64,000 nucleotides of DNA from Microstegium vimineum (Eukaryota > Streptophyta > Magnoliopsida > Poales > Poaceae): contig CM039132.1 of assembly GCA_022036555.1 (NCBI GenBank), forward strand, positions 58,246,509 to 58,310,508, given 5' to 3'. Position 1 is the stretch's first letter; each line of letters starts with the position of its first letter. Under the pieces are notes generated by a model. That model was not told the DNA's origin, did not search any database, and saw only the letters and a program-made list of their open reading frames with translations. The translations under genes were made by a program, and so were the position numbers. Of the stretch, positions 33,665 through 45,514 are shown piece after piece.

Positions 33665-34195
33665 TGGATGTTGGTAGGAGAATTGGAACGCCAGGGCCCT
33701 GCAGGGAGAGAAACTGGAGAAGCTAGCTAGCTAAAAGTAATGCGCGCTAGGTTAGATTAGATTAGATGGGTTCTCAGAAAACAATTTCACAAAAAAAAAA
33801 ACAAACGTCAAACACCGGAAATTATATCGGCATTAACATAATAGAATTACCTTTTCTTCCCTTTTTTGGCGCTAGGTAAGATTAGATGGGTTGTCAAAAA
33901 AGACACGTCAAACGCCGGTTGATTCTAAAATAATGGAATTATCTTTTTTTTCTTTCTTTATCTATAATAATAGCATAGGTGGGTTATTTCTTTATAAATA
34001 AAATAGATCTAATGATGGTTGCCAATCGTTGGAGCCTACAGATTTAATGGTTAGATGTTTCTGATTAATGTGAGAATTTCTAAGATTTATCTTTTTTTCT
34101 AGCGCGTCTAGTGAGAATTAACATGGAGCCTCCGTTGAGGCCTCCAATTAGTAATAGTAAGATATGTACGTATATGGATAGATCGATGTGTGCCA
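33665..34195. repeat. AT-rich dispersed repeat
   Basis: Contains two diverged copies of a GCGCTAGGT...AGATTAGATGGGTT...GTCAAACGCCGG unit (near 33750 and 33870). Its right half resembles 47860-48100 in reverse orientation. No gene. Confidence 0.4.
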
Positions 34196-34244
34196 TTACA
34201 CTACTACAGAAAACATTTTTGCTGCCACGTTGTATTTTTTTCAC

Positions 34245-34505
34245 AGGCGGTTCACAACTTCATGACCCCAGTAAAAAAAATAGGGTGGGCCCAGCAAGAG
34301 AACCGCCTGTGTAAAACAATTTACACAGGCGGCTCTCCTATCTCTACCGCATGTGTAAATACCTATATTTACTTTACACAGGCGGTTGATAATGTCAGCC
34401 GCCTGTGTAAATAAATAACATTTACACAGGTGGCTGACATTATCAACCGCTTGTGTAAATATAGGGGTATTTACACAGGCGGTCCTCCTTACCAACCGTT
34501 TGTGT
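34245..34505. repeat. 5' subterminal repeats of CACTA
   Basis: About nine copies of (T)ACACAGGCGG or its complement in both orientations, separated by 20-40 bp. These are probable transposase-binding sites. Confidence 0.8.
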
Positions 34506-34739
34506 TAATTCTGCAATAAATTCCCTTCTTCCACCTTCAGACAAGAATAGTTACTCCCGTGTATGCACAGTGGCCGACACAGAGGTGGCGATTCCAAGGG
34601 AGGGGATGTTTTGATCTTCATTTCTTTGGTGAGAAACTTCCAAAAGGTTAGTTAGTGTGGTTGCCGCCATTTTTTTAGTGATTCTTTGGTTCAATTCTTG
34701 TATTGGAGGTGCTCTAAATCTAGGGTTAGGGTTCATAGC

Positions 34740-35340
34740 TAGGGCAAGAGAGAGAGTTTTAGCTATTATTTTTTTGTAAATTCATAGTAAATTGTATCTT
34801 GCTCGGATTATAGAAAATAAATACTTTTTAGAATTCTTGTGAGTAGATCTATGTAATAGAATACTTAGGGTTTATGAATTAATTTAGTAGTTAATGTTTT
34901 ATTAATTAGGGTTAGTTATTATTGTCTATACTTAGGGTTTGTTAAATAGGGTTAGTTATTATTTCATGTAGCTTAGGTTTTTCAATAACTTTTGTTAGTA
35001 ATTGATGGTTTATTATTTAGGGTTAGATATTTCATGTACTTAGAGTTAGTTAATTAATTTAGTTAGTAATTAATGGCTTATTAATTAGGGTTAGTTAGTA
35101 TTTCATGTACTTAGGGTTTGTTATTTTTGCTTATACTTAGGGTTTGTTAATCAAGATGCCATCTCCGTTTAATTAATTCTTATAATTATAAAAATGAGTT
35201 TAAATAATTATTTAAATTTTTTATTTTGTAAATTTTGTAAGAGGTAGGTTTTCATATCTATTTAATTTATGGAGGATAGAATCTTAGTTATGAGGGATTA
35301 TTTTCGTTTTGTTTTTAGAGTGACATACAATATTTTCCTA
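34740..35340. repeat. AT-rich TTAGGGTT-type repeat before the transposase gene
   Basis: Multiple TTAGGGTTAGTTA and TTTCATGTACTTAGGG copies. The same motifs recur in inverted orientation at 38280-39050, so the transposase gene sits between inverted AT-rich arrays. It includes the probable leader of the gene. Confidence 0.6.
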
Positions 35341-35357
35341 ACTAATTACAGATAAAT

Positions 35358-38170
35358 ATGGAGAGGTCATTATGGATGTACAACTTATCAAGATTAGACC
35401 CATCTTATGTAGTGGAGGTCCAGAAATTTATTGATGCCGTAAAGATACATGCTCAGAGAACAAAGGCGAAGCACATATGTTGTCCATGCGCAGACTGTAA
35501 AAATATTGTGGTATTTGACAATGTGGAAGCAATCACTTCTCATCTGGTTTGCAGAGGATTTGTGGAGGACTACTTGATTTGGACAAAACACGGTGAGGGT
35601 AGTTCTACACCTTATATGCGGACAACTGACAACACTGCAAGTAACATCAATGTAGAGGGTCCAATGCCATATCTCAATGAATGTGATGCTATGCCAGATA
35701 TCAATGAAACCATCATGTTATGCCAGATGTTAATCAAACTCATAATTCTACGTCCGATGTTAATGAAACTCAGCATGTTAACACTGATGCCATTGAAGAT
35801 GCAGATTTCTTAGAGGCAATAATGAACCGTTGTGCGGATCCATCAATATTCTTCATGAAGCGAATGGAAGCCTTGAAGAAGGCAGCAGAAGAGCCTTTGT
35901 ACGATGAGTCGAAAGGTTGCACCAAAGAGTGATCGACACTATGGGCTGTTCTTCAGTTTTTGACGATTAAGGCTAGATATGGTTGGTCCGATGCTAGTTT
36001 CAATGATTTATTGCGTGTACTTGGAGATCTTCTTCCTAAGGAGAACAGAGTGCCTGCTAACACGTACTATGCAAAGAAGCTAGTCAGTCCACTTACGATG
36101 GGTGTTGAGAAGATCCACGCATGTAGAAATCATTGTATCCTATATCGGGGTGATCAGTATAAAGACTTAGACAGTTGTCCAAACTGCGGTGCTAGTAGGT
36201 ACAAGACGAATAAAGATTATCAAGAGGAAGAGAATTTAGCCTCTATTTCTTCAGGGAGGAAGCGAAAGAAGACACAAACAAAGAGTCAACAAGACAAAAG
36301 TTCAAAGCCCACTAGCAATATCGAAGTGGGCTATTATGCGTTGAGAAGAATTCCTGCATTGGTGATATGGTATCTCCCTGTGGTTGATCGTTTGAGGTGT
36401 TTGTTTGCAAACCCTGATGATGCGGAACTTATGACCTGGCATGCTTCTGATGAAAGGAAAGATGATGAAAAGTTACGACATCCAGCCGATGCAAAGCAAT
36501 GGCAAGAATTCGATAAGAAATATCCAGACTTTGCGGAGGATCCACGAAATGTAAGGTTTGCTCTGAGTACTGATGGAATGAATCCATTTGCCGAGAGAAG
36601 CAGCACGCACAGCACATGGCCAGTGATCATGACAATATACAACCTTCCTTCATGGTTGTGTCAAAAAAGAAAATATCTTTTGCTAATCATTCTTATTTCT
36701 GGACCTACACAACCTGGAGTTGATATGGATGTATTTCTAGAGCCCTTAATGCAAGAGATGCAAATACTATGGGAAGTGGGTGTCAAAATGATCGATGCGT
36801 TCCGCAAAGAGACATTCACACCGAGAGCAATTATTATTGTCACAATTAATGATTATCCTGCTCTCTTCTCATTATCAGGCCAGTTCAAGGGAAAGGTTGG
36901 TTGTGTAGAGTGCATAGATGGAACATGGCACGTGTCTCTTCCTTCATCTAACAAGATAGTGTACATGAGGCATAGGAGGTGGCTACCGACAGGCCATAAG
37001 TACCGCTAACAAAAGATGAATAAGTACTTTGACAATATGGATGAATCAAAATCTACTGCTCCATCAGGTTATAGTAAAGGGCACAGAGTGTATAAGATAG
37101 TTGAGAATGTCAAGTTTGTGTTTGGAAAAAAGACCAAAGATGGGAAACCAAGAAAGGTTGTGAAGGCAAATGAGGGGGACACATTTAAGAAGAAGTCTAT
37201 TTTCTTTAAGTACTTATCGTACTGGAAAGACTTAGACGTACGACATGCGATCGATGGTATGCATGTTCAGAAGAACGTGTTTGACAGCGTAGTTGGAACT
37301 TTTCTAGACATAAAGAGGGAAGACTTGGTGGTCGAGGGAGGATGGGACGAAAATCATTCATCCCGCCAAATTACAACATAGTCCTAGAGATACATTACAG
37401 CATACTACAACAACTCATAATAATGGACCCATTCACCAAGCAGCACATGAAAGAGCTTCGTGAGGAGAATCCAGGATGCACAAATGATTGGGTACACAAG
37501 GAACACAAGCGTCGGTTCACCGCATGGCTAAAGAATTTGGACATGATAGATGAATCAGAAACCATCAAGATTTTAGCATCTGGACCATCAAGCCAGGTCA
37601 TATCATGGCAGAGCTATGACATTAGTGGCTTCACATTTTCCACCAGTTTTAGGGACACCAAGCGCATGGACCAGAATAGTGGCGTTCAATGTGAGGCTGT
37701 AGATGATACAACTGGTGAAGAAACTACATACTTTGGATTCATTGATGACATATGGGAGGTTGAATATGGTCCACGCTTGCAGATTCCAGTGTTCCGATGT
37801 CGATGGGTTCAAGATAAACATGTCACTGTGGATAACTATGGTCAAAGAGTTCTTGATCTAAGTAAAGTAGGTTACAAAGATGATCCGTGGATCCTTGCTA
37901 ACCGTGCCGCACAGGTTTCTATGTGGAACAAATTCTATCTACGAATGAAAAGAAAAGTACCCAAAAGCCAAAGCACGTAGCAATCCCTGGAAAGCAACAA
38001 TTGTAGGAGTTGATGGTGTAATGGATTTAGAGGATGTTAATCAGTTCAGCGAGATGTCTCTTTTTACAAACTTTGAAGAAAAGATCAAAAATGTGGAGAA
38101 AAGTATCCCGCAAACCTCTTTGCCTTGGGTGCGCCATGATGGACAAGGAAGAACTGTAGCACGCTAGATT
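35358..38170 (+). pseudogene. CACTA transposase (TNPD type), degenerate
   Basis: Starts MERSLWMYNLSRLDPSYVVE, the transposase-associated N-terminal domain, with ICCPCADCKN zinc-like cysteines. A frameshift occurs at about 35710-35720. A stop is at about 35930. The main Tnp2 region (35960-37009) holds ARYGWSDASFNDLL, CRNHCILYRGDQYKDLDSCP and STDGMNPFAERS. A stop is at 37007, more frame to about 37381, then a shift into 37342-37980 with DPWILANRAAQVSMW. The usual region between the GTLLDI-like motif and the C-terminal part is absent, so an internal deletion is inferred. It cannot make an active enzyme. Confidence 0.85.
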
Positions 38171-38312
38171 GTTTATCATGTAACTAATTAATGTATCACT
38201 TATCATTTGTACCTAATGCTACTCTTTCTTATTAAGCAGATGTTTACATTTCTCTTTGTAGTATACCTTTGGACTATGATGTTATTTTCTAACTTTGGAT
38301 TCTATATTATTT

Positions 38313-38880
38313 ACTAACCCTAATTAAGTACATGAAATAATAACTAACCCTATTAAACAAGCCTTTAATTACTAACTAAACTAAATAAAGGGAATAAATG
38401 ACCTTTAATTACTTACTAAGTTAACTAACAAACCTATTATTAGTAAACACTAACTAAATTAACTAATTACTAAATAAACTAACTAAATTAACTAATTACT
38501 AAATAAACAAGCCTTTAATTAAGTACATGAAATAATATCTAACCATAATAACTAACTAAACTAACTAATAAACACTAACTAAATTAATCCACTAACCCTA
38601 ATTAAGTACATGAAATAATAACTAACCCTATTAAACAAGCCTTTAATTACTAACTAAACTAAATAAAGGGAATAAATGACCTTTAATTACTTACTAAGTT
38701 AACTAACAAACCTATTATTAGTAAACACTAACTAAATTAACTAATTACTAAATAAACTAACTAAATTAACTAATTACTAAATAAACAAGCTTTAATTAAG
38801 TACATGAAATAATAACTAACCCTAATAACTAACTAAACTAACTAATAAACACTAACTAAATTAATCCACAAACCCTAATT
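38313..38880. repeat. 278-bp tandem duplication
   Basis: A unit beginning ACTAACCCTAATTAAGTACA at 38313 is repeated at 38591 almost exactly, with a diverged third part from about 38868. It lies 3' of the transposase gene. No coding content. Confidence 0.8.
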
Positions 38881-39059
38881 AAATACATGAAATAATAACT
38901 AACTCTAATTAACATACCATTAATTACTAACTAAACTAAATAAAGGGAATAAACTAATTACTAACTAAATTAACTAATTATTAAACTAACTAAATTAATT
39001 AACTAATTTAACTAATTACTAAATAAACTAACTAAATTAACTAACTGAAAATGGAAAAA

Positions 39060-39240
39060 ACATTAGTACAGGTGGTTGTCAACGAGGGCCGCCTGTACTA
39101 TTAGTACAGGCGGGCGTCATTGACCGCCGCCTGTACTAACGGGCCATATTGACCACCGCCTGTACTAATATTTTCACAGGCGGTGGTCAATATGGTCCGC
39201 CTGTACAGGCGGTGGTCAATATGGCCCGCCTGTACTAATG
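39060..39240. repeat. Internal CACAGGCGG-type repeat cluster
   Basis: Six or more copies of GTACAGGCGG / CCGCCTGTAC in both orientations, 5 kb from the nearest element end and directly upstream of a TATA-like ATCGATATAAATT (about 39242). It resembles the terminal arrays. Possible promoter of the second gene under transposase-binding control. Confidence 0.65.
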
Positions 39241-39249
39241 ACATCGATA

Positions 39250-39610
39250 TAAATTACCGCGCGCGGCTGCCGAAAATTTTTAAGTCACCGGTGGCGCGAT
39301 TTTTGAATCCGACGCCGTCAGGCTGCCGAATTCCGCCACTGCTGCTCCACCGCCGCCGCCGCTTCACCGTCTGCCTACGCGCCGCTGCTCCACCGGCCGC
39401 CGAGCTGCTCCATCGCCGCCGCTGCTCCACCGCCGTCGCTGCTCCACCGCGGACGCGCCGCCGCCACTGCCGCCGCCAGCAGCGCTGTGCTGCTCCACCG
39501 AGGAGAGCCACGCTCCGCCGCCACCGCCCCCCGCCGAGCTGCTCCACCGCCACCGCCAACGCCGAGAGGTACGCTCCGCCGCCACCGCCACCGCCGGCCA
39601 CTGCTCCAAT
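39250..39610. other. GC-rich leader-like block
   Basis: CCGCCGCC-rich sequence with CTGCTCCACCGCC repeats. Long ORFs on both strands (39183-39623, 39254-39601) are composition artefacts. It is probably the untranslated or low-complexity start of the second CACTA gene. Confidence 0.4.
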
Positions 39611-40235
39611 TGCTTTTTTTTAATTAGTTAATTCGTTTTTTAGTAATTAGTTTATTTAGTTAGGGTAGTTAATTTAATTAGTTTAGTTTATTAGTTAGTT
39701 TAGTTAATTTTGTTAGTTAATTTAGTAATTAGTTAATTTAGTTAGTTAATTTAGTTTTTTAATTAGTTTTTTTAATTAGTTAATTTAGTTTTTTTTAATT
39801 AGTTAATTTAGTTAGTTTTTAATTAGTTAATTTAATTAGTTTTTTTAATTAGTTAATTTAGTTTTTTTAATTAGTTTTTTTAATTAGTTAATTTAGTTAG
39901 TTTTTAATTAGTTAATTAAATTAGTTTAGTTTATTAGTTAGTTTAGTTAATTTTGTTAGTTAATTTAATTAGTTTAGTTTATTAGTTAGTTTAGTTAATT
40001 TTATTAGTTAATTTAATTAGTTTAGTTTATTAGTTAGTTTAGTTAATTTTATTAGTTAATTTAATTAGTTTAGTTTATTAGTTAGTTTAGTTAATTTTAT
40101 TAGTTAATTTAATTAGTTTAGTTTATTAGTTAGTTTAGTTAATTTAGTAATTAGTTAATTTAGTTAGTTAATTTAGTTTTTTTAATTAGTTTTTTAAATT
40201 AGTTAATTTAGTTAGTTTTTTAAGTTAGTGTTTTT
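39610..40235. repeat. TTAGTTAATT-type AT-rich tandem array
   Basis: About 600 bp of TTAGT/TAATT units. Between about 39910 and 40140 a 48-bp period (ATTAGTTTAGTTTATTAG...) repeats about 4.7 times. It lies in the presumed intron of the second gene. Confidence 0.75.
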
Positions 40236-40238
40236 TCC

Positions 40239-42956
40239 ATGTTAATACTTATATTTGATGCCAAGAAGGTTTTGGAAGTAACAAACCTGGAAAAGACAGG
40301 TGCCTTCAAGTCACAGAGGGAGAGGGACAGCCTTTCCCTTGCTCTAGGTAACCCCGAGCATCCAGGTCGTGTACGGGGCGTCTCATCCAGAACCACCTGG
40401 AAAGAAGGGTTTGGTGAAGAGTGGAAAGGCATGTATAAGAAAAGAGAACGACATAAGGAGCAATTGAAGGATTATTTTGAGCAGCAGGCTGCCAAAAAAT
40501 TTAGGGATTTGATGGAAGACTTCGTTAAAAAACCCTGATCTGAAGTGATGAAGCGGTTGGCGGGAGCAGTGTCTGCTCAACAGATGTCATCACAAGCTCC
40601 TTCATATTTGCAGAATGTCCCAGGCCCAGCTCAACCCTTAGGTAGCCAGGAGACGGCCACACAATCTATGCCCTTTCAAAGCAGTATAGCGTCAACATCA
40701 AATAAGGACCATTATCCAGTTGACGATATTGATAAACCTTGGCCTTGCTCATTGTTAATTGGATATGGCCTTAGGAATCAACATACAAAGCAAGTGGCCA
40801 CAGGCAATGCCATCCCTGGACATATGTTCCATGGTGTCGAGATGCAAGATGCATACTGCAGGGTGGAAGTGTCGACGGTCGAGAGTGCATATGAAGACGA
40901 CTTCATCGACATCCCGACCTCTGAGGGTATAGAGAAGCTTGGACAAGCAATCAAGAACTTCATACAATGGCCGAGACGGTACGTAAGGTTGATTGATCCA
41001 CAACGGCACCCTCTCCACAAGTCCATCAAGCATCCCAAGAGGTCGAAACAAGTCAACAGCCAGCATCGCCAATGCATGCCCCAACATCCCCGTATATTTA
41101 TGAGCCACCGTCGTCATCCCCAATACATGATATGTCATTCTCGCTGGATGAGCTCGAGGGGCTGACCACGAACATGCCTGAGCAGTAGACTCCGCCAGCC
41201 AAGAAGGACACAACACCAGAGAAGGAGGTAGAGCAAACTCCCCCGCCACCACCAAAGCATAAGGAAGCCGAGCAAACTCCCCACAAGCACCGGCCTCCAA
41301 GAAGGCAAAGAAATTTCCAATTCCAAAATTGGTTTCTCCCTATGAGCGAAAAAAGGGGAAAGCAGCAGGCACGGTTCTATTTCTAAAAGGGATTGGAAAG
41401 CAGCGGACGGCACGAGTCGTTGAGCTCGAACCACCACAGAATAAGGAAGCCGCCGGCCAAGCAACTGAAGCCGTGCCACCAACAAAGGAAGCCCCAAGTG
41501 GCGATGTTCATGTCGAACCGCCGTCAAATACACCATTGACCCTTAAGGATATAAGAAAGCCAATGGTTGATGATTATGTCAATGTCCCCAGTAACTACGT
41601 GCCTGAAAGGCCTATGCTGCAATGGACGGTGCTTGAAAATGGTCCGTGGATGATAAAAAGGTTTCATGACTGGTACATGAGAGCAGTGAATGCTGGACTG
41701 CATGCAGTTAGTGTTGACATACCAGTAGACGTGTTTGCTACTGGCAAGGATAAAAGCGAGGCATTTGTTATCTTCGAGGACATGCACCTGCTGTTGAACT
41801 ATAGGAAACTTGACGTCCAACTCATTACAATCTGGTGCCTGTAAGTATCACTCATACACACACATTGTTATTATTAAATTTGGAATGTGATAAACTCTAA
41901 TATGTGGATGTTGTAACCAGTTTGCAAGACCACGAGCAGAGATCGTTAACTACAGGCACGATGGTCGGTTACCTGAGTCCAATCAGGTTACAAGAAAATA
42001 TGCACAAATTTATACTTACAAATGAAGATAGAGCAAGGATAGAGAAGGACAAAACACCAGAACAAGTTGCAGAAGCTGTAAAGGAATTGCAACGAAAATA
42101 CGAGGACGCATATGCCCTCTATCTCGGTAGAGCAATGCTGAGATATAAGTACAGGGATTTTATATTGGCACCCTACAACTTTGGGTAAGCGTGACCTCGT
42201 ATACGTACTTCAAATTATCGTGTTAACCCTAAGTACATGTGTCGCTCACTCGTTTATTCATGCAGTGACCATTGGATTGTTTTTTATATTTATCCATTCG
42301 AAGGGAAGGTGCTTGTCCTAGACTCCTTACACTGTCCTCCTCAGTCGTATCAAACATTCCTGATTCATTTAGAAAGGTGAGCCAACATGCAACCACATCC
42401 GTACTTATATGAATTAGAGTTTCTAAATAACTATAGTGTTTTATATTCGATATCTACAGGGCATGGCGGTTTTATAAGAAGCAAAAAGGACCGGTCGACG
42501 CCGCCCGCTCAGATCCTAGTGTGCCATTGACGATACAACACCATTAACCGGTAAGTTGTCCGAAACACATATCATCATATAAATAATACACAAGGCATGG
42601 CAATTTTAGTTTAATCTTTTGCTCATTAATTACATAGTGCCACAAGCAACCACCTGGATCGGTCTACTGTGGATACTATGTGTGTGAGTTCATAAGGCAG
42701 CAGGGACGATACGTCAGGGACAAAAATATGGTAAAAAATATCTATGTATGAAGTTTTCTCATTAAGTTGGAAATATTAATATTGGACATGTGTCAATGAT
42801 GCTTTTGAACTTTGTTTCCAGCCGAGAAGCAAAGGAAAGGACGTGTCATTCACTCCAAAAACTATGGAAAATATAGTAGCAGACTTGTGCGGTTTTATTA
42901 TGAGAGAAATAATTCCAAGTACCGGAGCATATTTTGATGAAGCCGGGGTGATTTAG
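40239..42956 (+). pseudogene. CACTA second gene: DUF8039-like region plus Ulp1-type cysteine protease
   Basis: N-terminal part 40239-41160: RTTWKEGFGEEW, a coiled segment, then a DUF8039-like block (PVDDIDKPWPCSLLIGYG, HMFHGVEMQDAYCRVEV). A TGA at 40536 and a frame change near 41030 interrupt it. The protease part has exons ending at 41840, then 41921-42184, 42266-42376, about 42460-42540, about 42640-42730 and about 42823-42956, with GT-AG borders. The catalytic pattern is visible: His in DHWIVFYI, Asp in VLVLDSLH, Gln in HKQPPGS and Cys in [14 protein letters not shown] just before the Cys exon (about 42545) breaks it. Ulp1-like proteases normally cleave SUMO conjugates. Their role in CACTA elements is not established. 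Confidence 0.75.
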
Positions 42957-43163
42957 CAAGTGAAGGATTTAGAGCGCTGACAGACCTAGCAGGTCTAAAC
43001 TTGAAACGAAATGACATATAAACACCAAATGGTTGAACTCATAACTTGAAATGACGTGTATTATATGTAATTTTATGCTTCATGTTTGATTTCGTGTGGA
43101 CACATCTGTAATATTTATATGTGTTGTATGTATGATGCAATTTTATGGTTCATGTTTGCATAT

Positions 43164-43164
<1 letters not shown>

Positions 43165-43214
<50 letters not shown>

Positions 43215-43217
43215 TAT
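43165..43217. repeat. (AT)n microsatellite
   Basis: About 50 bp of nearly pure AT repeats inside the CACTA 3' region. Confidence 0.95.
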
Positions 43218-43450
43218 GACAAATATAGTACAGTGTGGAGGCAAATATTAAAATTTGAAATAAAAAAAATAATTACGCAGGCGACACACAGAGTGAGCCG
43301 CCTGTGAAAACACTTTTTTCACAGGCGGCTCACAGCCCGCCGCCTGTACTATGGGCCGATTAGTACTGACCCCAGTACAGGCGGTGGGCTTGGCCACCTG
43401 TACTAATGCCTCTTCCACCGCCTCTAAAAATGTTTTCTGTACTAGTGTTA

Positions 43451-44384
43451 GCATCTCGAGCTTCTGTTCTGTATGTGCTAATAATGTAGTATTTAAGTAT
43501 GTACTATGGCAATCCCTCATGCATTTCGCATCAGCAAACTGGATATATATGTCTGTCTGTCAGAATAATACTATCAATTGTGCTGCGCACATATATACGA
43601 TTAGATTTCAAATTGAAATCACCTCATCAGAATTGAAGGTGATACATATGTACATTAATTTTTTTTTGGTTTCAATCACCAATACAATAAGCATGCTATC
43701 TTACTGGCTACTGTAGCTAGTGTTTACTAAAATCAATCGTAGCGATAAGTGAGTGCAGGGGAGTTTTGTCAGTGAGTTGGGCTTCACTTTGCGGATTGAT
43801 CGAAGAGACGTACGGTACGGGGGCATCTGCCTGGCCCAACGCTGTAACACTCACGGGCCGGTTTTGGGCTTTGATTTGATGCCTGTTAGGCCGGTGTCGT
43901 TGTTTATGTTCCTTCGGTGTGTTCCCGGACCATTTTTTTTTTGTAAATGGCACAGCTAGAACAAATGATGAGAGGGAGCTTAACTTGTATATGGGCATAG
44001 CAATTTATTATAAAGATATGAATATTGTAAATTTTTAATCATAATCACTGTTTTTTAAATATATTTGTTGTGGGGTGGTATCGTATCATGTACGTACAGA
44101 TCGACAGTGTACATATATAGATCCAACCCGTGGTTTGGAGAAGCACGAAGCACGCATGACGCATCACGTGACACGAACGTTGGAACTCTCCCAAAGACCA
44201 AAAAAAAAATATTGTTTGGATTTTTGTGAGGCTGTGGAAAATGCCCACAGGAATCCAAAGTCGATAGGATCGTTGTCCGGACCATATAGGTACGTCAGTA
44301 TCACTTATCTGCTGTCTCTGGTAACCACACCAGAACAAGAAAATATCTTGGGCGCCGGTGAAACATATCAAAAAATGGGTTTTC

Positions 44385-44415
<31 letters not shown>

Positions 44416-44835
44416 TAACTGAAATATATATAAATGATTGAAACATATATATATATATTAAAAAAAATGGGTTTTCATATTTCCTAGCCCTAGGTGGTTC
44501 GTACACCGTACGTGTGTCGGTATATACAAGCGGGAGTAGGTGACATTGTTGCTACAACGTCCATGTCACTGACACGGGTCCAGCATAGCGCTCACGGCCC
44601 ACTTGTCTGCCTTATCGAAAAACCTTGGGTGAGTGAGTGAGTGAAAGGGACTGCGGCTGTGCCCACAAGAAGGTAGGAAAACCAGGGGGGAGGAGAGAAG
44701 CAGAAGCAGAAACACAGAAACAGAAACAGAAGGCGGGCGGGGGCCTCTGGTTTCGTCGTCGTCTCCGCCTGTTTTGTTTTGTTTTGTTTTCCCCCGCCGC
44801 TGCTCCATGGCCATGGCCACTCTCTCTCTCGTTAT
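43451..44835. other. Intergenic stretch upstream of BTB gene
   Basis: No gene recognised. Contains two (AT)n runs (about 44384-44410 and 44445-44457) and a purine-rich tract GCAGAAACACAGAAACAGAA near 44705. Confidence 0.45.
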
Positions 44836-44840
44836 TAGCT

Positions 44841-44850
44841 AGTATAAGTA
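44841..44850 (+). promoter_or_regulatory. TATA-like element upstream of BTB gene
   Basis: AGTATAAGTA followed by a leader rich in CATCCATC and GAAGAGAAGA. It would start a transcript that runs into the 100-N gap. A second TATA-like TTTTATACC is at about 45380, nearer the coding start. Confidence 0.4.
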
Positions 44851-45025
44851 GCTAGGCCACCGGGCTGTGCTTCCAGCAATCCATCCATCACTGCAATCAA
44901 GCACAGCGCATCCACCAAATCCAGGCCGTTTTTCGAGGGAAGCAAGATCTCGCCGTCGATCGAATCGAAGAGAAGAGAAGAGAAGATCGAGGGAGGAAAC
45001 TAGGAAGAGAAGATCGAGATGGCGG

Positions 45026-45125
45026 NNNNNNNNNNNNNNNNNNNNNNNNNNNNNNNNNNNNNNNNNNNNNNNNNNNNNNNNNNNNNNNNNNNNNNNNNNN
45101 NNNNNNNNNNNNNNNNNNNNNNNNN
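45026..45125. other. Assembly gap (100 N)
   Basis: Exactly 100 N, the usual placeholder for unknown length. It lies in the 5' region of the BTB gene. An ATG at 45019 just before it cannot be interpreted. Confidence 0.98.
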
Positions 45126-45406
45126 CGAGCGAGGTCAGTTTAGTCAATGTACTACTTTGGCATACAAAAAGGTGTCCCAGCACACACCGACTACATTCAT
45201 GCGCTACACACAACACATTTAAGAAAACCAGGAGAATTGAATTTTAATTCCCCTGATTGCATTGTCTCAGTCAGCAACCACCGCGTACGTACCAGCAGTT
45301 CTAGAAAAAGAAATCGCAGCACACCATCCTGCAGCTAGCTGCCCCAGACGTTTCATCTTCTCTTCTCTTCTCCATTTGTTTTTATACCCTCACCCAACGC
45401 AAGGCA

Positions 45407-45514
45407 ATGGCGTCCATCTTGCTGTTAGTTTGCACCATTATCGGTCCTTTGCCGCAGAGCCAGAGGGAGGAAGAAGAAGGGAAGCAAGTAAGGCATGGAC
45501 TGCTGCATCTGTAG
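45407..45514 (+). CDS. Upstream ORF overlapping the BTB start
   Basis: ATG at 45407 opens a 35-codon frame (MASILLLVCTIIGPLPQ...) that ends just after the main ATG in a different frame. If the transcript starts upstream of it, it could reduce translation of the BTB protein. If the TATA-like site at 45380 is used, it may be excluded from the mRNA. Confidence 0.35.
   Translation: MASILLLVCTIIGPLPQSQREEEEGKQVRHGLLHL

Larger units (their letters stand above)
34199..43447 (+). mobile_element. Complete-ended CACTA (En/Spm) transposon
   Basis: 9249 bp. The 5' end CACTACTACAGAAAAC and the inverse of the 3' end (CACTAGTACAGAAAAC) match with one change, and the match continues for several bases. TTA duplications flank it (34196-34198, 43448-43450). 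Subterminal arrays of ACAGGCGG / CCGCCTGT lie at 34245-34495 and 43270-43430. It carries a TNPD-type transposase gene and a second gene with an Ulp1-like protease, both on the plus strand and both damaged. The termini are good enough to be mobilised by an intact relative. Confidence 0.93.

Noticed and set aside
39183..39623. 115-146 codon ORFs on both strands
   Set aside because: CCG/GCC-rich low-complexity block; the same region is open in three frames.
45019..45247. ORF running through the N gap
   Set aside because: Its middle is unknown bases; neither frame nor product can be supported.
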